From NCBI RefSeq assembly GCF_041154505.1, contig NZ_AP028672.1:5372501-5436500 (forward strand): a stretch of 64,000 nt of DNA, given 5' to 3'. The notes under the pieces are model-generated. The model saw only the letters and a list, made by a program, of their open reading frames with translations, had not been told where the DNA came from and ran no database searches. Origin of the DNA: Acidovorax sp. A79 (lineage in GTDB: Bacteria > Pseudomonadota > Gammaproteobacteria > Burkholderiales > Burkholderiaceae_C). The position numbers were made by a program, and so were the translations under genes. Shown here in pieces: positions 8,640-17,169 of the stretch. Numbering within the stretch: the stretch's first letter is position 1; every line of letters begins with the position of its first letter.

Positions 8640-9702
8640 GACCGCACCTTTCATTCTTCCACCCGTTGATGACCTCCATGATGCCGCGTTGGCCAGCCGC
8701 CTGCAGCACGTGATCGATTACAAGACCAAGCCGCTCGGCTCCCTGGGGCTGCTGGAGCGCCTGGCGCTGCGCCTGGGGCTCATCCTGGGCACCGAGACGC
8801 CTGAACTGCATGCGCCGCAGATGCTGGTGTGCGCGGGCGACCACGGGCTGGCCGCAAGGGGCGTGTCGGCGTTTCCGAGCGACGTGACGTGGCAGATGGT
8901 CGAGAACTTCCTGGCCGGTGGCGCCGCCGTGAGCGTGCTCGCGCGCCAGCACGGCCTGGGCCTGACGGTGGTGGACTGCGGCGTGGCCAAACCCATCGCC
9001 GCGCGCGAGGCAGCGCCCGGCCAGCCGCAGTTGCTGCTGCGCAAGGTGGCGCTGGGCACTCAGGACGCTTCCGTCGGGCCCGCGATGACGGCGGCGCAGT
9101 GCGCTGGGGCCCTGGCGAACGGCGCGGAGGTGGTGCGCGGCCTGCCCGGCAATGCGCTGCTGCTGGGCGAGATGGGCATCGGCAACACGTCCGTGGCCTC
9201 GCTGCTGCTGGCACGGCTGGCCGGCCTGCCGCTGGCCGAGGTGACGGGCGCCGGCACGGGGCTGGATGCGGCCGGCATCGAGCGCAAGCGCGCGGTGCTG
9301 CAGCAGGCGCTGGACGTGAACGCCGGGGCCACCGGCCCGCTGGATGCGCTGGCCGCCCTGGGCGGCTTCGAGGTCGCCACGCTGGTGGGCGCGGTGCTGC
9401 AGGCCGCGGCCGAGGGCCGCGTGATCGTGGTGGATGGCTTCATCACCAGCGCCGCCGTGCTGGTGGCCAGCCGCCTGCAGCCGGCCGTGCTGCAGCGCTG
9501 CGTGTTCGCCCACCGATCGGGCGAGCGCGGCCACAGCCTCATGCTCGCGCAGATGCAGGCCGAGCCGCTGCTGGACCTGGGCCTGCGCCTGGGCGAGGGC
9601 TCGGGCGCTGCGCTCGCCTGGCCGCTGCTGCAGTCGGCGTGCGCGGTGCTCAGCGAGATGGCGAGCTTCGAGTCGGCCGGGGTCGCCACCCAGACAGCCT
9701 GA
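8638..9702 (+). CDS. cobT: Nicotinate-nucleotide--dimethylbenzimidazole phosphoribosyltransferase
   Basis: A 354-residue enzyme that transfers the phosphoribosyl group of nicotinate mononucleotide to 5,6-dimethylbenzimidazole, making alpha-ribazole phosphate for the lower ligand of cobalamin. Hallmarks are KTKPLGSLGLLERLA near the N-terminus, ADHG-like VCAGDHGLAARGVSAFP, GEMGIGNTSVASLL, and the active-site glutamate in LGEGSGAALAW near the C-terminus. The chosen ATG (MTAPFILPP) fits the family; no strong ribosome site precedes it. It is separated from cobQ by the opposite-strand methyltransferase, so it must have its own promoter. Confidence 0.93.
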   Translation: MTAPFILPPVDDLHDAALASRLQHVIDYKTKPLGSLGLLERLALRLGLILGTETPELHAPQMLVCAGDHGLAARGVSAFPSDVTWQMVENFLAGGAAVSVLARQHGLGLTVVDCGVAKPIAAREAAPGQPQLLLRKVALGTQDASVGPAMTAAQCAGALANGAEVVRGLPGNALLLGEMGIGNTSVASLLLARLAGLPLAEVTGAGTGLDAAGIERKRAVLQQALDVNAGATGPLDALAALGGFEVATLVGAVLQAAAEGRVIVVDGFITSAAVLVASRLQPAVLQRCVFAHRSGERGHSLMLAQMQAEPLLDLGLRLGEGSGAALAWPLLQSACAVLSEMASFESAGVATQTA

Positions 9703-9769
9703 GCCAGGGGGCGGCGCCCTGCGGCGCAGCCTTCCACCGCTGGGCGCCCGGCGGCGTGCGATTTGTCTC

Positions 9770-10903
9770 TCAGGCCTCGACCGTCTGGTTGCGCCCCTGC
9801 TCCTTGGCGCGGTACAGCGCGGCATCGGCGCGCGAGAGCATGCCGTCCAGCGTCTCGCCGGGGCCTGCCCAGCTGGTGAGTCCGATGCTGACCTCGCAGT
9901 CGAGCGGGTGGCCCGTCGCCAGCGCGGCGTGGATGCGCTGCGCCACGCTCCGGGCCGCCACTCCCTGCGTGCCTGGCAGCAGCACCATGAATTCCTCTCC
10001 GCCATACCGCCCCAGGCGGTCCGCGCGGCGCAGTACCTGGCGCGTCCGTTCGGCGAAATGCACGAGCACGGCATCTCCGTGCTGGTGTCCATGGGTGTCG
10101 TTCACGGACTTGAAGTTGTCCAGGTCCAGCATCATGATCGAGGGGCCGTTGCCGTAGCGCTGTGCGCGCTCCAGCTCGTCCTCGCAGCGCTGCAGCAGTG
10201 CGCGCCGGTTCAGTGTCTGGGTGAGCGAGTCGTGCGTCGCCAGATGTTCCAGCTCGGTGCGCAGGCGGTCTGTGGCCATGAGCACCGCGCCGATGGACAG
10301 CATGAGCACCGTCAGCACGTAGGCGCCGATGTACAGGGTCTGGAACAGCGAAGGTTCCATCAGGTCCGCGCCGGCGCGCCCGGCCATGATGGAGCCCAGG
10401 CGCACGGCAAGGACGCCCATGTGCAGCGCCAGGACGACCTCCACCAGCCGCACGGGGAAGTTGCGCCCGCCGTGCCGCAGCATGAAGCGCAATTGCGCGG
10501 CATAGACGATGCCCATGGCAACCGTGAAGAACCCGACGCGCAGGCCGTAGTGCGGCATCCAGTAGGTCAGCCAGATGAACACGAGGGTGGTGCCCGCCAT
10601 GACCCAGGACCAAGTGCGCCAGGTGGAGGGCCTGCCCATGAAGCTGCGCGTGCCCATGTAGTAGGTCACGGTGCCCAGCACCAGCAGCTGGTTGGCCAGC
10701 ACCAGACTCAGCCAGTCCGGGATGAAGCCGCGCGCGCTGAAAAGCACCGTGGACGCCAGCCACAGCAGCGGCGCCAGCGCCCAGGCGCCCACCCCCTGGA
10801 TCGACGGCGGGTAGTAGCGCCTCATGAAAAGCAGGACGATGGCCATGACGGCGGACATGAAGCCCGCCATGGCGATCATGGAGCGCGGGTCGAGGTTCGT
10901 CAT
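9770..10903 (-). CDS. Membrane-bound diguanylate cyclase (GGDEF)
   Basis: A 377-residue protein that should make cyclic di-GMP. Residues 1-210 hold about six or seven predicted membrane helices and no recognisable extracellular sensor domain. The C-terminal GGDEF domain starts near ATHDSLTQTLNRRAL; the active-site loop is RYGGEEF, and an RxxD inhibitory site (RRAD) sits exactly five residues upstream, so product feedback inhibition is expected. It is convergent with cobT. The upstream 260-nt intergenic region is shared with the ABC-transporter operon and is AT-richer than its surroundings; on the minus strand it contains a TATACT that could be a -10 element. Confidence 0.9.
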   Translation of the reverse strand: MTNLDPRSMIAMAGFMSAVMAIVLLFMRRYYPPSIQGVGAWALAPLLWLASTVLFSARGFIPDWLSLVLANQLLVLGTVTYYMGTRSFMGRPSTWRTWSWVMAGTTLVFIWLTYWMPHYGLRVGFFTVAMGIVYAAQLRFMLRHGGRNFPVRLVEVVLALHMGVLAVRLGSIMAGRAGADLMEPSLFQTLYIGAYVLTVLMLSIGAVLMATDRLRTELEHLATHDSLTQTLNRRALLQRCEDELERAQRYGNGPSIMMLDLDNFKSVNDTHGHQHGDAVLVHFAERTRQVLRRADRLGRYGGEEFMVLLPGTQGVAARSVAQRIHAALATGHPLDCEVSIGLTSWAGPGETLDGMLSRADAALYRAKEQGRNQTVEA

Positions 10904-11100
10904 CCAGCGTGAATGGGAAGAGGGCGCGCTACGTAAGAAATTGTTTCTGCTGCGATTTCAGTATAGCCATACGAATATGTTTCAGGCGTATGCCATGGGC
11001 CCCGCAAACGTTTCCGTGCACCAGAAAAAGGAGCCTAAGCGGCAAGGATGGTGCGCGCAGCGCGGGGGGCGGCACAGGCCGGGCACAAGGATGGTGCAAT

Positions 11101-11133
11101 TTGTACGCAAACTCAATGAAAAATTGTGTACAA
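11101..11133. promoter_or_regulatory. Two GntR-like operator half-palindromes upstream of the ABC operon
   Basis: Two ten-base motifs of the form TTGTNNRCAA, TTGTACGCAA at 11101 and TTGTGTACAA at 11124, lie with starts 23 bp apart just before the ATP-binding subunit gene. The second fits the TTGTnnACAA type bound by FadR-like (FCD) GntR regulators, and a regulator of that family is encoded at the end of the same operon. A third copy, TTGTTTGCAA, is at 13793. Binding is inferred, not shown. Confidence 0.45.
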
Positions 11134-11164
11134 AGTTGGCATGGGCCTTGCGTTCATGGGTGCC

Positions 11165-12259
11165 ATGCAAGCTCCCATCCCTGCCCAGCCCCCGGTTGCC
11201 ATTGAAATCGTCGCGCTCACCAAGCGCTACGCCAGCGGCAAGCCCGCCGTGGACGCCATCAACCTGCGCATCGCCAGCGGCAGCTACTGCTGCCTGCTGG
11301 GGCCCTCCGGCTGCGGCAAGAGCACTACGCTGCGCATGATTGCGGGGCACGAGTCGGTGACCAGCGGCGACATCCTGCTGGAGAACCGCAACATCACTGA
11401 CCTGCCCGCCGCGGCGCGCGGCACGGCCATGATGTTCCAGAGCTTCGCGCTGTTCCCGCACCTCTCGGCGCTGGACAACGTGGCCTTCAGCCTGAAGATG
11501 AAGGGCGTGGCCAGGGCCGAGCGGCAGGCCAAGGCGCGTGACCTGCTCGAGCGCGTGGCCATGGGCCACCTGGCCGAGCGCAAGCCGGCCGAGCTCTCGG
11601 GCGGGCAGCAGCAGCGCGTGGCACTGGCGCGTGCCCTCATCACCCAGCCGCGTGTCTTGCTGCTGGACGAACCCCTTTCGGCGCTGGACCCCTTCCTGCG
11701 CATCCAGATGCGCGCCGAGCTGCGCCGCTGGCAGAAGGAGCTGGGCCTGACATTCATCCACGTGACCCACTCGCAGGAAGAGGCCATGGCCCTGGCCGAC
11801 ACCATGGTGGTGATGAACCACGGCGTGATTGAGCAGGTGGGTTCGCCCCACGAGGTCTACAACCGCCCGGCCAGTGAGTTCGTGGCGCGCTTCATGGGCG
11901 GCCACAACGTGATCGACACGCCCGAGGGCAAGGTCGGCGTGCGCACCGACCACCTGCAGATCGCCCCCGCCAGTGCCGAGCTGCCCTGGGGTGCCCAGCG
12001 CATGCAGGCCGTGGTGACCGACGTGGAGTACCAGGGCACCTATGTGCTGCTGGGCCTGCAAAAGCAGGGCGTGGCGCTGTCGGCCAACGCCACGGCGGCG
12101 TACTCGGTGATGGTGTCCGAGGCCGCTTTTGCCGCGCAGCCCTACCAGGTGGGGCAGGCGGTGCAATTGCACTGGACGCCGGAGCAGGCGCACCCGCTGT
12201 CCAAGCCTGCTGCCGCATCACCGGCGGTGCCATCTCCAGCCGTGGCCGTTGCCGCCTGA
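11165..12259 (+). CDS. Spermidine/putrescine-type ABC transporter, ATP-binding protein
   Basis: A 364-residue ATPase of the PotA class that powers the importer made by the next genes. All nucleotide-binding motifs are present: Walker A GPSGCGKST, Q-loop MMFQSFALFPH, signature LSGGQQQR, Walker B VLLLDEPLSALD and the switch histidine in HVTHSQEEA. A TOBE-like domain occupies the C-terminal 100 residues, followed by an Ala/Pro tail. Possible starts at 11126 (GTG), 11141, 11156 and 11165 (ATG) are all in frame; I prefer the last because it leaves the operator-like repeats upstream, but no start has a clear ribosome site. The solute could be a polyamine, an amino acid or another nitrogen compound; the downstream racemase-family gene favours an amino-acid or hydantoin-like compound. 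Confidence 0.88.
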   Translation: MQAPIPAQPPVAIEIVALTKRYASGKPAVDAINLRIASGSYCCLLGPSGCGKSTTLRMIAGHESVTSGDILLENRNITDLPAAARGTAMMFQSFALFPHLSALDNVAFSLKMKGVARAERQAKARDLLERVAMGHLAERKPAELSGGQQQRVALARALITQPRVLLLDEPLSALDPFLRIQMRAELRRWQKELGLTFIHVTHSQEEAMALADTMVVMNHGVIEQVGSPHEVYNRPASEFVARFMGGHNVIDTPEGKVGVRTDHLQIAPASAELPWGAQRMQAVVTDVEYQGTYVLLGLQKQGVALSANATAAYSVMVSEAAFAAQPYQVGQAVQLHWTPEQAHPLSKPAAASPAVPSPAVAVAA

Positions 12260-12322
12260 TGGCGCTGCCACGCATCTTCCCTTTTTCCACCCGTCCCCTT
12301 CCGCAACCCAAGGAGTTTTCCC

Positions 12323-13618
12323 ATGTCCGATGATTCCCGTGCCGATTCCCCCGCTGTTGTCGTTACCGAGGCTGCAGGCGTGCAGCGCCGCTCGCTGCTC
12401 AAGGGCACGGCGGGCATCCTGGCCGCTGGCGTGTTCCCGGCCGTCCATTCGCAGGAAAAGATCGTGCTGCGCTACCTGGGCACGGCAGTGAACCAGGACA
12501 AGGCCATTGCCGAGAAGTTCAAGGCCGACACCGGCATCGAGATCCAGTACGTGGCCGTGACCACCGACGACGTGACCAAGCGCGCCGTGACCGCGCCCAA
12601 CAGCTTCGATCTGATCGACACCGAGTACTTCTCGCTCAAGAAGATCGTGCCCACGGGCAACTTGAAGGGCATCGACACCAAGCGCATCAAGAACGCCGAC
12701 AAGATCACCACGCTGTTCACCACCGGCATGGTGGCCGGCAAGGCCGTGGGCGACCAGGGCACGGCGCCCAAGAAGGTGATCTACCTGGAGGGCGAAAAAT
12801 CCAAGAAGTTCGCGACCGCGCCCACGCAGTTCATGAGCCTGATCCCCACCGTGTACAACGCCGACACGCTGGGCATCCGCCCCGACCTGATCAAGCGCCC
12901 CATCAACTCCTGGGCCGAGCTGCTCAACCCCGAGTTCAAGGGCAAGACCGCGATCCTGAACATCCCTTCCATCGGCATCATGGACGCCGCCATGGTGGTC
13001 GAGGCCATGGGCATCTACAAGTACCCCGACAAGGGCAACATGACCAAGAAGGAGATCGATCTCACGATCAAGACCCTGATCGAGGCCAAGAAGCAGGGCC
13101 AGTTCCGCGCGCTGTGGAAGGATTTCAACGAGTCGGTGAACCTGATGGCATCGGGCGAGGTGGTGATCCAGTCGATGTGGAGCCCGGCCGTCACCGCCGT
13201 GCGCACCAAGGGCATCGCCTGCAACTTCCAGCCGCTCAAGGAAGGCTACCGCGCCTGGGCCGCCGGCTTCGGCCTGCCGGCCACCCTGTCGGGCAGGAAG
13301 CTCGACGGCGCCTACGAATTCATCAACTGGTTCCTGGACGGCTGGGCGGGTGCCTACCTTAACCGCCAGGGCTACTACAGCGCCGTGCTGGAGACCGCCA
13401 AGTCCAAGATGGAAGCCTACGAGTGGGCCTACTGGATGGAAGGCAAGCCCGCCACGCAGGACATCAAGAGCCCCAATGGCGACGTGCTGGCCAAGACCGG
13501 CGCGGTGCGCGACGGCGGCAGTTATGAGTCGCGCATGGGCGGCATCGCCTGCTGGAACGCGTTGATGGACGAGAACAACTACATGGTGCAGAAGTGGAAT
13601 GAGTTCGTCGCGGCGTAG
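12323..13618 (+). CDS. ABC transporter solute-binding protein (PotD-like)
   Basis: A 431-residue periplasmic binding protein that delivers substrate to the permeases encoded next. A twin-arginine-type leader, QRRSLLKGTAGILAAGVFP, occupies residues 22-40, suggesting export as a folded protein. The mature chain starts near EKIVLRYLG and has the two-lobe fold typical of family 1 binding proteins, ending MVQKWNEF. A strong AAGGAG lies just before the ATG. The substrate is unknown. It is separated from the first permease gene by a 189-nt gap holding repeated hairpin DNA, which could lower read-through and so keep binding protein in excess over membrane subunits. Confidence 0.88.
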   Translation: MSDDSRADSPAVVVTEAAGVQRRSLLKGTAGILAAGVFPAVHSQEKIVLRYLGTAVNQDKAIAEKFKADTGIEIQYVAVTTDDVTKRAVTAPNSFDLIDTEYFSLKKIVPTGNLKGIDTKRIKNADKITTLFTTGMVAGKAVGDQGTAPKKVIYLEGEKSKKFATAPTQFMSLIPTVYNADTLGIRPDLIKRPINSWAELLNPEFKGKTAILNIPSIGIMDAAMVVEAMGIYKYPDKGNMTKKEIDLTIKTLIEAKKQGQFRALWKDFNESVNLMASGEVVIQSMWSPAVTAVRTKGIACNFQPLKEGYRAWAAGFGLPATLSGRKLDGAYEFINWFLDGWAGAYLNRQGYYSAVLETAKSKMEAYEWAYWMEGKPATQDIKSPNGDVLAKTGAVRDGGSYESRMGGIACWNALMDENNYMVQKWNEFVAA

Positions 13619-13628
13619 AGAGTGCACC

Positions 13629-13745
13629 CTCTGAGGCGCTTTGCGCCTTCCCCCTCTCTCGACCCGCTGCGCGGGTCGGGAGGGGGACGCCCCCGGTGCG
13701 GCGGGGCGGCCCTTGCACGGGGGCACTGGCCTTTGGCCGCGCCAG
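13629..13745. repeat. Hairpin-rich intergenic repeat between binding-protein and permease genes
   Basis: The gap holds a small hairpin (AGGCGC-TTT-GCGCCT) and then a longer nested one in which CCCCCTCTC and CGACCCGC pair with GCGGGTCG and GGAGGGGG across a TGC loop, followed by a GC-rich tail. Its form resembles intergenic repeats common in Comamonadaceae, but no second full copy is visible in this window. It may act as an mRNA-stabilising or attenuating structure inside the operon. Confidence 0.5.
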
Positions 13746-13792
13746 TTTCAAGGATTAAGACGAAACGCCGAGCTGCGGATATCTGATACCGA

Positions 13793-13804
13793 TTGTTTGC
13801 AAAC
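13793..13804. promoter_or_regulatory. Third operator-like motif, directly before the first permease gene
   Basis: TTGTTTGCAA matches the TTGTNNRCAA pattern found twice ahead of the ABC operon and contains the perfect ten-base palindrome GTTTGCAAAC (13795-13804). It ends three bases before the ATG at 13808. It could be an internal GntR site or a coincidence. Confidence 0.35.
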
Positions 13805-13807
13805 ACC

Positions 13808-14722
13808 ATGAGCACAACCCACACACCGACCTTGCCTGCTGCTGCCGTCCCCGGCCGCAGCATTGCCGCCTGGTGGCAGGCTGCGCCGTTCACGCTGGTG
13901 TTCGCGCTGTTCTTCCTGATTCCGCTGGCGCTGATCGTGATGGTCAGCTTCTGGGACTTCAATGAGTACGAGCTGTTGCCGGGCTTCACGTTCAAGAACT
14001 ACGTGTCGATTTTTGCGGGCTGTGGTGATGCGTCAGACGGGCTGTGTGTCACGCTCAAGACGTATTACTCCACGCTCAAGTTCAGTTTTCTGGTGTGGCT
14101 GATCACGCTGGTGATCGGCTTCACCGTGGCCTATTTCCTGGCCTTCCATGTGCGCTCCTCGGGCATGCAGACGCTGCTGTTCGTGCTGTGCACCATTCCG
14201 TTCTGGACGTCGAACGTGATCCGCATGATCTCGTGGGTGCCGCTGCTGGGGCGCAACGGGCTGGTCAACCAGACCCTGGTGGGAGCAGGGCTCGTCGATC
14301 AGCCCGTCGAATGGCTGCTGTTCTCGGACTTCTCGGTGGTGCTGGCCTTCGTGCACCTGTACACCATGTTCATGATCGTGCCCATCTTCAACAGCATGAT
14401 GCGCATCGACCGCAGCCTCATCGAGGCCGCCAGCGACAGCGGCGCCAGCGGCTGGCAGACGCTGTGGAACGTGATCATCCCCCTGTCGCGCACCGGCATC
14501 ATCATCGGGTCCATCTTCGTGATCACCATCGTCATGGGTGATTTCGTGACCATCGGCGTGATGGGCGGGCAGCAGATCGCATCGATTGGCAAGATCATCC
14601 AGGTGCAGACCTCGTACCTGCAGTTCCCGCTGGCTGCGGCCAATGCCGTGATCCTGCTCGCGGTGGTGCTCATGATCATCTGGTGCTTGACGCGCCTGGT
14701 CGACATCCGAAAGGAACTCTGA
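13808..14722 (+). CDS. ABC transporter permease (PotB-like)
   Basis: A 304-residue inner-membrane subunit with about six helices. The first helix is near residues 25-50, and the cytoplasmic EAA loop that contacts the ATPase is visible as IEAASDSGASGWQTLWNVIIPLS around residue 205. It ends one base before the second permease gene. A TTG at 13793 could add five residues, but the ATG at 13808 gives a more usual N-terminus. With the second permease it forms the transmembrane channel. Confidence 0.88.
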   Translation: MSTTHTPTLPAAAVPGRSIAAWWQAAPFTLVFALFFLIPLALIVMVSFWDFNEYELLPGFTFKNYVSIFAGCGDASDGLCVTLKTYYSTLKFSFLVWLITLVIGFTVAYFLAFHVRSSGMQTLLFVLCTIPFWTSNVIRMISWVPLLGRNGLVNQTLVGAGLVDQPVEWLLFSDFSVVLAFVHLYTMFMIVPIFNSMMRIDRSLIEAASDSGASGWQTLWNVIIPLSRTGIIIGSIFVITIVMGDFVTIGVMGGQQIASIGKIIQVQTSYLQFPLAAANAVILLAVVLMIIWCLTRLVDIRKEL

Positions 14723-14723
14723 C

Positions 14724-15611
14724 ATGTCCATGCGCGATTCCCGCCCCGCGAGCTTCTGGCCCCTGGCCCTCGTGTTTGCCCTGTTCGTGCTGTTCATGTA
14801 CGGGCCCATGCTGGTCATCTTCATCCTGAGCTTCCAGGGCCCCGAAGGCGGGCTGACCTTTCCCATGCGCGGCGTGTCGCTGCACTGGTTCCACAAGTTG
14901 GCCGAGGGGCTGGGGGTGGTGGACATCGGCGCGGCGCTGTGGCGCTCGCTGGGCCTGGGCGTGGCGGTGATGCTGTGCACGGTGGTGCTGTCGGTGCTGG
15001 CCGGCCTGGCCTTCCGCAAGCGGCTGGGGGGGGGCAACACGCTGTTCTTCATCGTCGTGGCCAGCCTGATCATGCCGTCCATCATCGTGTCGCTGGGCAT
15101 CGGGCTGGAGTTCCGGCTCATCGACAACGGTATCAAGGCGGCCCTGGAATGGCTGGGCATGGAGAGCACGCTCGAGGGCTACGGTACGTCGCTTGGCCTG
15201 TTCACCTCGGCCCTGGGCGCGCACCTGACCTGGACGCTGCCGTTCGGCCTGCTCATCATGTTCGCGGTGTTCAACCGCTTCAACCCATCCTACGAAGAGG
15301 CCGCGCGCGACCTGGGCGCCACGCCCTGGCAGGGCTTTGCCCATGTGGTGCTGCCCTTGATCGCGCCCTCGGTCGTGGGCATCGGCATGTTCGGCTTCAC
15401 CCTGAGCTGGGACGAGATCGCCCGCACCTCGCAGGCCATCGGCGACGTGAACACGCTGCCGCTGGAGCTGCAGGGTCTGACCAGCACGGTGACCACGCCG
15501 TCCATCTACGCGCTGGGCACGCTGACCACCGTGGTGTCGTTCATCGTCATGGGCATCACGCTGGCGTTGGTATGGGCCTTGGGGCGCAGGCGCAAGGGCC
15601 GTCCGGGTTAA
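14724..15611 (+). CDS. ABC transporter permease (PotC-like)
   Basis: A 295-residue second permease subunit with about six helices; the EAA motif appears as YEEAARDLGATPWQGFAHVVLPLIAPS near residue 195. The gene follows the first permease by a single base and the GntR gene follows 13 nt later, so all are probably one transcript. Its N-terminal helix begins at about residue 12. The pair of permeases with one ATPase and one binding protein is the standard polyamine-type importer set. Confidence 0.88.
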   Translation: MSMRDSRPASFWPLALVFALFVLFMYGPMLVIFILSFQGPEGGLTFPMRGVSLHWFHKLAEGLGVVDIGAALWRSLGLGVAVMLCTVVLSVLAGLAFRKRLGGGNTLFFIVVASLIMPSIIVSLGIGLEFRLIDNGIKAALEWLGMESTLEGYGTSLGLFTSALGAHLTWTLPFGLLIMFAVFNRFNPSYEEAARDLGATPWQGFAHVVLPLIAPSVVGIGMFGFTLSWDEIARTSQAIGDVNTLPLELQGLTSTVTTPSIYALGTLTTVVSFIVMGITLALVWALGRRRKGRPG

Positions 15612-15624
15612 AAACGGCACCCTT

Positions 15625-16386
15625 ATGACGACCATCAACCCCAAGCCCCGGCGCACACGCGCTGCGGTCACCGAGCCGCCCGTGCAGCCCGGCGCGACCG
15701 GCCAGCTCAGCGACAACGACATGTACGACCGCATGGTGTCGGCCATCCTCGACCACCGGCTGCCCCCCGGCACCAAGCTGGTGGAGGACAAGCTGGCGGC
15801 GGCCTTTGGCGTGTCGCGCACGCGCGTGCGGCCGGTGCTGGTGCGGCTGGCCAATGAACAGGTTGTCACGCTCACGCCCCACCGGGGCGCATCCATTGCC
15901 CAGCCCACGCCGCAAGAGGCGCTGGAGGTGTTCGAGGCCCGCCGCCTCCTGGAGCCGCGCCTGGTGGAGCTGTTCATCGCCAACGCGACCGATGCCGACA
16001 TTGCCGCGCTGCGCGCCTGCATCGACGACGAAGAGTCGGCCCGGGCCAGTGGCGACATGCGCCGCGCCATTCGCCTGTCGGGCGATTTTCATCTGCACAT
16101 CGCGCAGGCCGCCGGGCACCAGACGCTGGGGCGCATCCTGCGGGAGCTGGTCTCGCGCACCTCGCTGATCCTCATGACCTACAGCCCGAGCCACGCGCGC
16201 GAACGCGAGGAGGCCACGGCCTGCGGCTGCCGCGAGCACCGGGCGTTGATCGATGCCATCCGCCTGCGCGACGCGCGCGAGGCGGCGCGCCTCATGCTGA
16301 CGCACCTGGCCCGCATCGAAACGCAGCTGGAGTTCACCCCGCCGGCCAGCGATGTGCCCGATCTGGCGCAATTGCTGGGCGCCTGA
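15625..16386 (+). CDS. GntR-family transcriptional regulator (FCD/FadR subfamily)
   Basis: A 253-residue regulator. The winged helix-turn-helix lies at residues 35-100, with LVEDKLAAAFGVSRTRVRPVLVRLANEQ as the DNA-reading part; the C-terminal all-helical FCD domain has the conserved arginine of ARRLLEPRLVELF and metal-type histidines in DFHLHIAQAAGH and CREHRALIDAI. It probably represses the ABC transporter operon in which it lies, and TTGTNNRCAA motifs upstream of that operon are plausible binding sites. The effector should be the transported compound or a breakdown product of it. Confidence 0.88.
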   Translation: MTTINPKPRRTRAAVTEPPVQPGATGQLSDNDMYDRMVSAILDHRLPPGTKLVEDKLAAAFGVSRTRVRPVLVRLANEQVVTLTPHRGASIAQPTPQEALEVFEARRLLEPRLVELFIANATDADIAALRACIDDEESARASGDMRRAIRLSGDFHLHIAQAAGHQTLGRILRELVSRTSLILMTYSPSHAREREEATACGCREHRALIDAIRLRDAREAARLMLTHLARIETQLEFTPPASDVPDLAQLLGA

Positions 16387-16402
16387 ATCCCGACACCTTG
16401 CC

Positions 16403-17149
16403 ATGCGCCAGCTGCTCGTCCTCAACCCCAACACCTCGGCCAGCGTCAGCACCTTGCTGCAGCGGCATGTGCAGGCAGCCGCAGGTTCGCATGTGGCGGT
16501 GCGCACGGCCACGGCACGTTTTGGCGCCCCCTACATCGCCTGCGAGGCCAGCTATGCCGTGGCAGCCCATGCCGCATTGGACGCCTGGGCCCATGAGCTG
16601 GCGCAACCCCGGCCCCGGCCCGATGCCGTGCTGATCGGCTGCTTTGGCGACCCGGGACTGATGGCGCTGCGCGAAAGCTGCCCCGTGCCTGTGACGGGCC
16701 TGGCCGAAGCCTCCTTCATCGAAGCCGCCCGCCATGGGCGCTATGCCATCGTCACGGGCGGCGAGCGCTGGGGCCCCATGCTGCAGCGCCTGGCGCAGGC
16801 GCTGGGGCATTCGCACGGGCTCGCGGGTATTCACACGGTGGCGCCCACGGGGGCCCAGCTGGCGGCAGACCCGGAAGCCGCCCGTGCCTTGCTGGTGGAG
16901 GCCTGCCGCGACGTGGTGCGGCAGATGGGGGTGCAGGCTGTCATCCTGGGCGGGGCAGGGCTTGCCGGCATGGCCGCTGCGGTGCAACCCCAGGTGGCGG
17001 TGCCGGTGATCGACAGCGTGGTGGCCGGTGCGACCTGGGCCCTGCGTGCGCACCCCGTGCCGCCGGAGCGGAAAGTGGCGGGGTTTGAGGTGGCGTGGGT
17101 GGGGGTGTCGGGGGAAATGGCGGCCTTGGGAGTGGCAGGGATGGTTTGA
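16403..17149 (+). CDS. Asp/Glu/hydantoin racemase-family protein lacking the second catalytic Cys
   Basis: A 248-residue protein starting with the family sequence LVLNPNTSASVS. These enzymes normally use two cysteines, one on each face of the substrate. Here the first is present (Cys80 in IGCFGDPG) but the second, expected in an LGCAG context about 105 residues later, is glycine (Gly184 in VILGGAGLAG). The protein may therefore be a one-base enzyme such as a lyase, decarboxylase or isomerase, or be inactive as a racemase. It is the last gene of the importer operon, 16 nt after the GntR gene, so it likely acts on the imported compound. Confidence 0.82.
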   Translation: MRQLLVLNPNTSASVSTLLQRHVQAAAGSHVAVRTATARFGAPYIACEASYAVAAHAALDAWAHELAQPRPRPDAVLIGCFGDPGLMALRESCPVPVTGLAEASFIEAARHGRYAIVTGGERWGPMLQRLAQALGHSHGLAGIHTVAPTGAQLAADPEAARALLVEACRDVVRQMGVQAVILGGAGLAGMAAAVQPQVAVPVIDSVVAGATWALRAHPVPPERKVAGFEVAWVGVSGEMAALGVAGMV

Positions 17150-17169
17150 CGCAGGTAGGTGGAAAGTCA

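Noticed and set aside
9703..9769. GC-rich hairpins between cobT and the diguanylate cyclase as a bidirectional terminator
   Set aside because: Several short GC stems but none with a T-run on either strand; no single structure stands out.
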